This document shows, one piece after another, positions 35,969-45,754 of a stretch of 64,000 nt of DNA; positions within the stretch are counted from its first letter, which is position 1, and every line of letters begins with the position of its first letter. The position numbers and the translations under genes were made by a program. The DNA is from Owenia fusiformis (taxonomy: Eukaryota; Annelida; Polychaeta; Sabellida; Oweniidae): NCBI GenBank assembly GCA_903813345.2, contig CAIIXF020000003.1, positions 21,218,931 to 21,282,930 of the forward strand, read 5' to 3'. The notes beneath the pieces were generated by a model. The model searched no databases and had not been told where the DNA came from. It saw only the letters and a list, made by a program, of their open reading frames with translations.

Positions 35969-37893
35969 GGCTTTGTATAAAAAACCTCCTACCCACGTAC
36001 CCTCGTACCCACGTACGTGGGTCCTGACCCAGTCTTTAAAGAGTTAAATCTTTAACATTTTTTAAACATTATTCTATCTCAATGTATGCTTAATTATGGA
36101 TGAATTTATGTACCCATATGCCTTTATTTCTAGATCGGACATCTGTCTCGTCATAAAATAAAACCGGCATTGCATAATGTTCATTTGAGCTATTTGAGTG
36201 TTGTTTTTGATATATCGAAGCGATTTTTTGTTGATCGGGCAGTCTTGCAGTGTACAACCAATCTATTGCTTGGCGCAAATTGGCCACATGGGGCATATGT
36301 TGTAAAGGCAAAAATGCCCTAATACGTCACTTCCGCTGAATCGAAAAAAGTAGTATTCAAAAATAAATGTAGTCCCAACACAATTGTGATCATGACGAGT
36401 CAGTAAGCTAGGATGTAGGCACAGTTGTAATCTTTTTGCAATGGCAACATGCCATTTCTTCTGAAAATGCGTTTATTTGGGTTATCTGAAGGAAAATTTC
36501 GAGTCAAGTGGCGTATTAATTTTGCCTTCATTTTTGTGAATTTCAATTTGTGTCTGCAGAGAGAGGGGGTAGTGTCACAATTGACCAATTATTTCAAAAA
36601 GTAGATGATTGGCCCCTATTGAGTTTAGTGTCAAGATGTAGCTTAGACATAGCTTTAAAACCTCAAAGTGCTGTAGTTTTTGACTCCATGAGCAGAATAT
36701 GGTCAAACTTTCACAACAAAATTCACATTGAATGACCTGAATGATTCTGGATTGACGAAGTTATTCAACTTTTCATCGGTCCTGTTTTTTAACACCCTGT
36801 AGTTTCGATTTTTATCACATATACTTTTTATTCTTTCAAACGATATTACAAGTATTCATTGTTTGCACGACAGATTTGAACTATACGTGTAATTTGTCTT
36901 ATGTCTTTTATTTAATTTAACATCAGAATTGGAGATACAAAGTGATAGAGTGATCAATTCACACGATCTCAAGGAATAATAAAGGCTGCATTTCTGTTTA
37001 ACCGTGGCGCAATTGAATAACGAAATATTTGAAAAGTAGAAGGATTCGCTGTATTCGTTTTTAATCGCTTTTTGGCACAATTTAAGGATAATTGTGCGCA
37101 CTAGTTCAGTGAATCATTTAGATGGAATTAAAAGTTAGAGTTGCCAAACTTATGCAGGGGAGTGTAAGTTTGGTTTTGTAAACTTCGACATTATTCATGG
37201 GCGTTTGATCCATAATTAGGTAATATGAAGAGTAGAGTTTTATTTTGACAATGATTTGATGTAAGACTGGTTTGAATGATATAAGTTCAGCTTTGTAGTT
37301 TCTAGCTTTTTGCGCGTAAAACGTGAATACAATGGACAACAACGACACCAAATCTTTGACTAACATACGTTAATAACGTATAATATTCGTAAGAATGAAT
37401 TCTAATAACATTTGAAATAAACATCTAATAAAATGTGGTGAATTTAATTGGTTGGAAACTCTAAGAAATATATTTTTAAAAAGATGTCAACTTTTGGACA
37501 AGGGTAAACTTCCCGGGACATTTACAATCTGCATGAGGTAACAGGAGGCACGGATTGCACTGAACGAAGGCTAGGAGATTGCTAATCAGCACTGATGTGT
37601 TATACAGGTAAGACTGCCCGATCAACAAAAAACATTTCGACATATCAAAAACATAAATCAAATAGCTCAAAAATAATGAACATTTATGCAATTCTGGCTT
37701 TATTTTATTTTACTAGAGAGATGTCAGACCTATAAATAAAGGCATGTGGATGCATAAATTCATCTATAATTCAGGATAAACTGAGATTGAATAATGTTTT
37801 AAACATTTAAAAATTTAACTCTTTAAAGACTGGGTCAGGACCCACGTACGTGGGTACGAGGGTACGTGGGTAGGAGGTTTTTTATACAAAGCC
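35969..37893. mobile_element. Foldback DNA transposon with 9-bp target duplication
   Basis: Inverted arms of at least ~300 bp begin 'ggctttgtataaaaaacctc' at 35969 and end with the complement at 37893. The arms contain the palindromic 'acccacgtacgtgggt'. 'ttttgaatc' occurs on both sides (35960-35968 and 37894-37902), a 9-bp duplication as in Mutator-like elements. The interior has no recognisable transposase. It sits in PhyH-like intron 3. Confidence 0.85.
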
Positions 37894-39014
37894 TTTTGAA
37901 TCAGTGCCGCTTTTGGTGTTTGGCAGGTTACAGTGTGCACGACAAACATTTGACTTCAATACTGAGACCCCATGGTAATGATGCTTGTATTTGGAATCTG
38001 GGAAGTTACATACTCTTCTTACTAAAGCCAATGACCCGTTTTACTGCAGTTCACAATTTATATATTTACTATCATATATTTACTATCATAGGAGTTGGCA
38101 GAAGGTGTTTTCAAAGATATAGCTGAGCTTTTGATGGAAGAAAAATGTGAAGTAAACAATGTCTCATATTTTTGTAAGCCTCCGGGGGCAAAACCAACTC
38201 CGCCACATCAGGATGGTCAATATTTTATGCATTCAAAGGGTATGTACACACAAATCAGTGGTTCGACAAGTTTGCAAAAGTTAATCTTTAATGGTCAGTC
38301 AAAAGCAAGGTGTCACAATTTTATCAGAAGTGTAAAATTGACGCTTGAAAGATGTCGCGCATTTAGGCATGACGTACCATTGACTTTTATCTCATAGCCT
38401 ACAAATGTCACGTGATATTTTTGATTGATTTTTTGATTGATTAACGAAGGTCACGTGATGCAGGTATGACGTTACGCCGATTGACTCTGGAATCATGACT
38501 ATCATTAATTAAGATCACAAAATGTACGAACAGCACACGCCATGTACGTGCACGTCGCTTTTTCCGACTAATTTACCAACTAGCACGTGTTATAGGTATG
38601 GTACTCTGGCTGGCTCTGGATTCTGCAGACATAGAGAATGGTTGTTTGCGTTATGTATCTGGATCCCACCACCTAGGACTATTGCGACATGCTTAGACCA
38701 ATACTCTGGGGTTCAGTCAAGGTCTTGTGGAATATACAGATGCGTTTGTGACACAGGAAGAAACTCAAGAGGTCGGTCCCGGTACACTATTGGGGCATCA
38801 TCCACTGACAATTCATCTCGCCGGAGAGAACAGGTGATTCAAGAAATATGCATGTTTTTTCTTACATATTGAGAATCAAATCTCATTACTGATCATTAGG
38901 GAGGTTAAGCTACACGATTATATTATCTCTTGAAAACGTGTAGCCCCTATTAGAAATCTGTATTTACATTGTGTATACATTTATTTTAGAAGCAAAAGAT
39001 GGCGCCCTGCTCTG

Positions 39015-39875
39015 TGTTACAGTAGTGAGCTACATGTATATTATATTCTACTATATTCACCTATAGTTTAATTTGTAATCTATGCTTACTATATATGTTG
39101 AGCTATTCTTTATTATTAGATATCTTAGGTCAAGGTCACAATGACATTATATCTTGTAAACAAAACTGAACTGAATGATTCATTAACTCTTGACCTTCTA
39201 GAATATTCGGAAACTAGTAAACATTTAATCAGATTGAATCATGTCACTAAAGATGTCCAATCAAGATGTAGTTCCAGAAGATTCATTTCTAGATGATTCT
39301 TTCACACTATAAATAAAACTGCAAAGTGGACTCAGTAGCAGATAAATTAAGTCATCATAACTGGACATCTACTCTGTAGCAGAATTTCAAAGTTTATCAG
39401 AAGGACATCTTCTTAGCGGAATATTATAGACACCTACTGTGGGAACATTTATAACACTACAAACATACAACCTGAGGACTTTATATGGACATATATTACA
39501 ACAAACATTATATACGGATTATCATATATATTCGTGGATTATCATAAACATTTGTGGATTATCATCAAACATTTGTGGATTATCATCAAACATTATTGGA
39601 TACGAACATTATAGGATTACAACAAACATTATTGGATTATTACAAACATTGGAGAACTATTAACGATTATTGAAACATTTCGTGATCCGGAACATTCTCA
39701 AGTATCGTCAACGACATTTATCGACATCAAGAATAAGCCGTATCATTGATTGGACATCACATAAGTATTAAACCTCCTTTATATTATTGTTATATTATTT
39801 AGTTTTCAAAATATAAATATATTGTTATCGTATTTTAATTGCTGTTTTTACTTTCTGTTATTTTCGAACGTAACA
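39015..39875 (+). repeat. Left LTR
   Basis: 861 bp, TG...CA ends, AT-rich, with 'acactataaataaaactgc' near 39305 as a candidate TATA region. Identical in length and, as far as read, in sequence to the right LTR. Confidence 0.93.
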
Positions 39876-39880
39876 GAAAT

Positions 39881-39898
39881 TGGGGGCTCGTCCGGGAA
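39881..39898 (+). promoter_or_regulatory. Retroelement primer-binding site (tRNA-Pro)
   Basis: 'tgggggctcgtccggga' just inside the left LTR is complementary to the 3' end of animal tRNA-Pro, the primer also used by many gammaretroviruses. Confidence 0.85.
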
Positions 39899-39981
39899 AC
39901 AACTACAACAAGCTAAAATACAAATATTTTAAAATTCAAAATCCAAAACTTGTATATTTAAATTGTGAAGACAGCAATTAA

Positions 39982-42915
39982 TTGAAAATGAGTTTTGAGG
40001 TTGAGACATTTTTAGAAGCGCCCTCTTTGGAGGAGTTTGACAAGTTAAAGAAAACTGAACTTCTGGCACTAGCAAAAAATGTTGGTTTGGCAGTAAAAAC
40101 TTCATACCGAAAAGGTGCAATAAAAAATATTCTGGTACCATATTTGGTAGCGGAAGAAATATTACCAGAAGAAGCATTAAAGCTTATTGTAGAGCCAGTC
40201 CAGCATGTTGAGCCCGTAGATCCTATAAGGCTTAAAGAGCTTGAAATAAGAGAAAAAGAGCTTGAAAATGAAAGGAGAGAAAAAGAGTTGCAAAATGAAA
40301 AAGAATTAAGAGAAAAAGAGTTGGAAATGCAAAATGAAAGAGAAAAAAGAGAAAATGAAAGACAAATGAGAGAACAAGAAATTCAAAGAGAAATTGAATT
40401 AAAACGTTTGGAAATAGAAGCTCAATCTAAAACTGATGAACATGCTACTATGCATCAACATTTTGAAAATAGATTTGACGCTTCAAAATTTCTCAAATTT
40501 GTACCTAAATTTCAGGAGAAAAATGTTGATAAATACTTTACGCATTTTGAAAAAGTCGCTCAAAGCCTCGATTGGCCTAAATCAGCATGGCCAGTTATGC
40601 TTCAAAGTGTATTCATTGGTAAAGCGAGTGAAATATTTGCGTCTCTCTCAGCAGAAGCATGCTCTGATTATGACCTAGTTAAAAATGCAATTCTTAAAGC
40701 TTATGAACTAGTGCCAGAAGCTTACAGACAAAAATTTAGAAATGCCCACAAACAGAGTGACCAAACCCATGTTGAGTTTGCTCGAGAGCAAGAGCAGCTT
40801 TTTGACAGGTGGCTTGTCTCTAAAGATGTATCTGAAGAGTTCAAAAAGCTCAGAGAGCTTATGCTAATAGAACAATTTAAAAACTGTGTTCAATATCACA
40901 TTAGAACTTACTTAGATGAACACAAGGTAGAAACTTTAAGTCAAGCTGCCACCCTGTCTGATGATTATGCTCTTACTCATAAGGGTAGTTTTATCAAAGG
41001 TAATTCTAACTTTAGAGGTTATCAAGGTAACAAACCTTCATATGACTCTAAATCAAATCAGTCCTCATCATCAAATGCATCAAACAAAGCAAAAGACCAG
41101 TCTAATTCATCACAGAATTCTAGCTCAAAATCAGATCAATCAAATTCTTCAGGTCCAAAATCAAACGTCACCTGTAATTATTGTAAAAAGCCTGGTCATC
41201 TTATTTCTGAATGCTATAGGATTAAGAATAGAAGAGAGATGTCTGGTTCTGCTCATTCAAATGGTTGTGCTACAGTTCCCATTTCAAGAAAGCCCATTGT
41301 TTGGGATTCATATACTCATACTGAGAAATCTACTCATAGTGATATTATGGAGGATTATAAGCCTTTTATGTCGGAAGGATCTGTGTCACTGTCAAGTGAT
41401 GATACCAATTCAAAGCCAATTAAGATTCTTAGAGACACGGGTGCATCTCAGACTTTGTTGTTAGAAGGTGTCCTTCCTTTATCTGAGGAGTCATTCACAG
41501 GTACCCATATTTTGATGCAAGGCATTGAATTAGGTTTTACTAAAGTTCCCCTCCATCGTATTCATATCACATCAGAGTTAGTCAAAGGGCCAGTTATTGT
41601 TGGTGTTAGGCCACAACTTCCTGTTGAAGGAGTCGCATTGCTTTTAGGCAATGATTTAGCTGGGGGTAAGGTATCATTAGACCCCATTGTTTCAGATCAG
41701 CCTTGTTCTATTGAGGATTCTGTCCAAGAGGACTCTGATATATATCCTGCTTGTGCTGTTACTAGGGCTATGGCTAAAAAGTTAGCTAATAGCGGGGATT
41801 CGTCTGTGGGAGATGACTTTGATAGTGGGTTTTTAAGCTCCTTGTTTGATGATGAATGTCACTCACCACTTGTTAAAGATGGTCCTTATCCTATTCTAAA
41901 GGCAAATTCTTCATTGAAACAGCCTATTGTTCAAGCCAAGCAGCGATCTAATGAGGCATATTCTTCATTGAAAAAGCCTATTGCCAGGGGTGATTCACCT
42001 TCTGAGCAGGATCACTATTTTAATGCGGTTTCGCCCGCTCTTGCTAGTCCTGATGAAGTTTCATCTTCTTCTGCTAGTGTTCATGAGGTTTCATCCTCTT
42101 CTAGTTCTGAGGTTTCATCCTCTATTTCTGATAGTGATTCTTTGAAAAATGATCCTCATTCTAAACACATGTTAATTTATGAACAAGAGCATGATCCATC
42201 ACTCATTGATCTTCATAAAAGATGTCTTACTATTGATGAAGCTGTCAAGGTCCCTGTTTGTTTCTACAAAAAGGATGGCATATTAATGCGAAAGTGGAGA
42301 CCCCCTGAAGCTTCCCCTGAAGATGATTGGGCAATTGTACATCAAATTGTTGTCCCAAAATCATATCATAAGGAAATCTTGAGTCTAGCTCATGATTCTC
42401 CCATGGCAGGTCATTTAGGAGTAACTAAAACATACCATAAAATACTCAATCATTTCTTTTGGCCCAAATTAAAACAAGATGTCCAAGAGTATTGTAGGTC
42501 TTGTCATACATGTCAAATGGTAGGAAAACCTAACCAGAAAATTCCAATTGCTCCTTTACACCCTATACCTGCATTTGATGAACCATTAAGTAAGGTTCTT
42601 ATTGACTGTGTTGGTCCATTACCAAAAACAAAATCTGATAATCAATATCTGCTCACTATTTTGTCTATGGCCACACAGTTTCTAGAAATAAAATCACACC
42701 TTATGCTTAGAAATAGCAAAACCAAGTATACTGTGAAATCACAAATCAACAATTTCACATTTGTTGGGCTTTCAAAAGAGCTTAAATCTTACTCAAAGTC
42801 TGACTCAGTGCTGAATGATTTCATTTGCATTGATAAAACTACTCCTGTGAGGTGTAGAGAGCTACACATGATGAAAAGGTATGTTGAGCGTGATAAATTT
42901 CTTTACTCAACATGA
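39982..42915 (+). CDS. LTR-element Gag/protease/integrase-N-terminal frame
   Basis: A 977-codon frame on the plus strand. Parts in order: a SAP-like N-terminal helix pair (about 12-65), a long Glu/Lys/Arg coiled coil (about 82-150), a gypsy-type capsid-like region (about 155-300), a Ser/Asn-rich linker, a CCHC zinc knuckle (CNYCKKPGHLISEC, near 397-410), a retropepsin-like DTGAS (near 484), a Ser-rich spacer, and the integrase H2C2 zinc domain with HLG...CRSCHTC (about 800-845). In Ty3/gypsy elements these package RNA, mature the particle and bind DNA for integration. No polymerase part is seen. Treated as a recent fossil. Confidence 0.88.
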   Translation: MKMSFEVETFLEAPSLEEFDKLKKTELLALAKNVGLAVKTSYRKGAIKNILVPYLVAEEILPEEALKLIVEPVQHVEPVDPIRLKELEIREKELENERREKELQNEKELREKELEMQNEREKRENERQMREQEIQREIELKRLEIEAQSKTDEHATMHQHFENRFDASKFLKFVPKFQEKNVDKYFTHFEKVAQSLDWPKSAWPVMLQSVFIGKASEIFASLSAEACSDYDLVKNAILKAYELVPEAYRQKFRNAHKQSDQTHVEFAREQEQLFDRWLVSKDVSEEFKKLRELMLIEQFKNCVQYHIRTYLDEHKVETLSQAATLSDDYALTHKGSFIKGNSNFRGYQGNKPSYDSKSNQSSSSNASNKAKDQSNSSQNSSSKSDQSNSSGPKSNVTCNYCKKPGHLISECYRIKNRREMSGSAHSNGCATVPISRKPIVWDSYTHTEKSTHSDIMEDYKPFMSEGSVSLSSDDTNSKPIKILRDTGASQTLLLEGVLPLSEESFTGTHILMQGIELGFTKVPLHRIHITSELVKGPVIVGVRPQLPVEGVALLLGNDLAGGKVSLDPIVSDQPCSIEDSVQEDSDIYPACAVTRAMAKKLANSGDSSVGDDFDSGFLSSLFDDECHSPLVKDGPYPILKANSSLKQPIVQAKQRSNEAYSSLKKPIARGDSPSEQDHYFNAVSPALASPDEVSSSSASVHEVSSSSSSEVSSSISDSDSLKNDPHSKHMLIYEQEHDPSLIDLHKRCLTIDEAVKVPVCFYKKDGILMRKWRPPEASPEDDWAIVHQIVVPKSYHKEILSLAHDSPMAGHLGVTKTYHKILNHFFWPKLKQDVQEYCRSCHTCQMVGKPNQKIPIAPLHPIPAFDEPLSKVLIDCVGPLPKTKSDNQYLLTILSMATQFLEIKSHLMLRNSKTKYTVKSQINNFTFVGLSKELKSYSKSDSVLNDFICIDKTTPVRCRELHMMKRYVERDKFLYST

Positions 42916-43560
42916 CCTTGTACTCTTAGCTCATAGGCCAAACTTGTATGTAAATGACAACTATATGTTATTCAAGATGTAGATATTGTAAATTATCATG
43001 ATTAACTCAGGAAGATTATATTATATGGTAGGCAAATTAGAGATTTGTGATAACTGTCACTTTATTTTAACAATATATAAAAACATTTGCCTAAATAGTG
43101 AAATTGATATTATGTGTGAGCATTATAGGTGATCATTAAATAGTGTCACAAGATTACTAAATAACATCAGATTGTACTAGTAGAAATAGTTACATAAGAT
43201 CATGTGATAATTTAAAACATTGTACTATTTTAGTGTTTGTCAGACTCAACATTTATGCTATTGTACAAGTTATATGATCTATTGCATATATGGTATTTAT
43301 GACTTGATGCATTGCTTAGTTTGATAATATTATTGTAGTATGATACTATTGTAACACATTTTTACAAAACATTATATGTTATTAGATTGTACTCACACTG
43401 TAACGATAGAAAGTATTATATACTTGTAAACATACTGCATATAAAAAGACTATTGTAAACAAATATTATGCAAGTCTCAACCTCACTTTTAGAAATTGTA
43501 ATGCTCGCTACTCAAGATATTATTGTAAAAGTTTTTCATTGCATTCAAAACTTTTCTTTT

Positions 43561-43571
43561 AAGGAGGGAGG
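43561..43571 (+). promoter_or_regulatory. Polypurine tract before right LTR
   Basis: 'aaggagggagg' directly abuts the right LTR, the expected plus-strand priming site. Confidence 0.8.
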
Positions 43572-44432
43572 TGTTACAGTAGTGAGCTACATGTATATTA
43601 TATTCTACTATATTCACCTATAGTTTAATTTGTAATCTATGCTTACTATATATGTTGAGCTATTCTTTATTATTAGATATCTTAGGTCAAGGTCACAATG
43701 ACATTATATCTTGTAAACAAAACTGAACTGAATGATTCATTAACTCTTGACCTTCTAGAATATTCGGAAACTAGTAAACATTTAATCAGATTGAATCATG
43801 TCACTAAAGATGTCCAATCAAGATGTAGTTCCAGAAGATTCATTTCTAGATGATTCTTTCACACTATAAATAAAACTGCAAAGTGGACTCAGTAGCAGAT
43901 AAATTAAGTCATCATAACTGGACATCTACTCTGTAGCAGAATTTCAAAGTTTATCAGAAGGACATCTTCTTAGCGGAATATTATAGACACCTACTGTGGG
44001 AACATTTATAACACTACAAACATACAACCTGAGGACTTTATATGGACATATATTACAACAAACATTATATACGGATTATCATATATATTCGTGGATTATC
44101 ATAAACATTTGTGGATTATCATCAAACATTTGTGGATTATCATCAAACATTATTGGATACGAACATTATAGGATTACAACAAACATTATTGGATTATTAC
44201 AAACATTGGAGAACTATTAACGATTATTGAAACATTTCGTGATCCGGAACATTCTCAAGTATCGTCAACGACATTTATCGACATCAAGAATAAGCCGTAT
44301 CATTGATTGGACATCACATAAGTATTAAACCTCCTTTATATTATTGTTATATTATTTAGTTTTCAAAATATAAATATATTGTTATCGTATTTTAATTGCT
44401 GTTTTTACTTTCTGTTATTTTCGAACGTAACA
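43572..44432 (+). repeat. Right LTR
   Basis: 861 bp. Matches the left LTR throughout as far as read, including a shared chance 74-codon ORF. Confidence 0.93.
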
Positions 44433-44547
44433 TCTGGGATTAACCTATTGGGCACTGAGTTGCTATGACGACAAAGAATGGCTGGATAAATACTCAAGTT
44501 ACAATGATAACCTGATGAAAGACTTAACCGACAAAGATCGTTTATGA

Positions 44548-45754
44548 AAAATTTTGAAGTGACTATAGATACTAGTATGAACTAAGCTTTAAATTGGGCT
44601 AAATTTGAATTTGAAAATTAAATTTGAAACAAGCCTCTAAATTGAGAAGCATAAGGTGGCCCCTATGAAACGCCTCTTTATCTGAAATATTACAAAAATT
44701 AGTTTAGCAGGTTTCAACAAAAACGACCCGGTCGCAGTGATGTCGGACATCCTGTACTTTTAAAGGCGCCCGGGGAATTATCCAATAAAATGTATAGACG
44801 ATAAAATGTTCATGTTTTATATAGTACACGGACTTCATGTTTCTTATAATTTTTGACGGAACAAATTGTGAAACTTTGTTGGATGGTTCTGTATGGTGTT
44901 TCAAGCAATTTTAGTTGCGTGTACGAAGATGTACAAGCCTCATTTTGGAAAAATGTCATGTTATACCCCTCAGCCATTTTCAGGGAGGGGGTCAAAAATG
45001 AAAAAATCATAGCTATCCAAATTTTTAGATATCAGACCATTTTATGATAAATTTGATGATAACAAAGTATATGTCACACTCAAAAAAATTATTTGAGCTG
45101 AATTTAACTTAAAGGTCTCTTTTTAACCCTTTGACAACCAATATTTTGAAATGTCTAATAGACAAACGCTTTCTAAAAGGATCAACATTTTTTTAATTTC
45201 TTGATATTTTTTCCTGTAAAAAATCACAGTTGATGTGAAGGTTATTCCTAATACCCATGCAAAATCATAATAAAAAAATAATAAGTATGAGAAATTCTTC
45301 CAGGATTGAAGGGGTACCATTGAAATTGATAAAATCTAGCAAGTCATATATCTAAGCATATAACCAAGATTCAAATTGACTTCAGATCCATGTAGGGTAC
45401 CTCAAGACATGCAAAATTTGATTGTTGATATTTTATGAATCACTATCAAAAGTGCTGATTCGGCACATTTTAACATTTTTGAGTCTGAGTTTGACATTAT
45501 GCTGAGAGTGTCTAATGGTTCACTTGACAAAAGAGCAATAGTTCTAGCTTATACATCATATGCCATTAGAAGAATTATTGACTAAATACTTAAGTTTCAC
45601 TAAAATATTGTCATCCATATAAAAGAATATGCAATTGCATACATGAATTAGAAAAACATGATAAGAAGCACGGAAAATATCACAGGCTTCAAACATTCAC
45701 ATGTTGGATTTAGGCTATTTCTGAGGTTTTAAACAGGTGCATATGTTAGGCCAA
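44548..45754. other. 3' flank of PhyH-like gene, no gene seen
   Basis: AT-rich sequence after the PhyH-like stop codon (44545-44547). No domain-bearing ORF, RNA or paired transposon ends recognised. Confidence 0.5.

Larger units (their letters stand above)
39015..44432 (+). mobile_element. Young Ty3/gypsy-type LTR retrotransposon
   Basis: Identical-looking 861-bp LTRs (39015-39875 and 43572-44432), both starting TGTTAC and ending GTAACA. The 4-bp 'tctg' duplication lies at 39011-39014 and 44433-44436. Parts between the LTRs: a primer-binding site complementary to tRNA-Pro, one long gag-to-integrase-N-terminus frame, non-coding sequence and a purine-rich tract before the right LTR. No reverse transcriptase or RNase H part is seen, so it looks non-autonomous, with at least one large block absent. 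LTR identity implies a very recent insertion. It lies in the last coding exon of the PhyH-like gene. Confidence 0.93.
32831..44547 (+). pseudogene. Phytanoyl-CoA dioxygenase (PhyH)-family gene, disrupted
   Basis: Exons: 32831-32920, 33064-33155, 35547-35628, 38092-38239, 38596-38833, and a last exon 38990-39014 that resumes at 44437-44547 beyond an LTR retroelement. Phases agree and the coding length is 262 codons. PhyH-family enzymes are Fe(II)/2-oxoglutarate dioxygenases. The iron-binding HQD is in exon 4 (PPHQDGQYF), and exon 5 has WLALD, ENGCLRYVSGSHHLG and the distal His region (HHPLTIHLAG). The C-terminus (RPALGL...DRL) matches family endings. Two defects are visible: an in-frame TAG at 38694-38696, where relatives have sense, and the retroelement in the last exon. 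The exon 4-5 junction also seems a few residues short. Sequencing error or a polymorphic allele could explain the TAG. The substrate is unknown. Confidence 0.85.

Noticed and set aside
35893-36803. Possible MITE with ends 'tagggtgttcaaaatggg' and 'ttaacaccctgtag'
   Set aside because: The putative ends straddle the border of the better-supported element at 35969-37893 and pair only partly.
39439-39663. 74-codon ORF in the left LTR and its copy in the right LTR
   Set aside because: Identical because the LTRs are identical; low-complexity Ile/Asn/Tyr content from short repeats of 'tggattatcat'.
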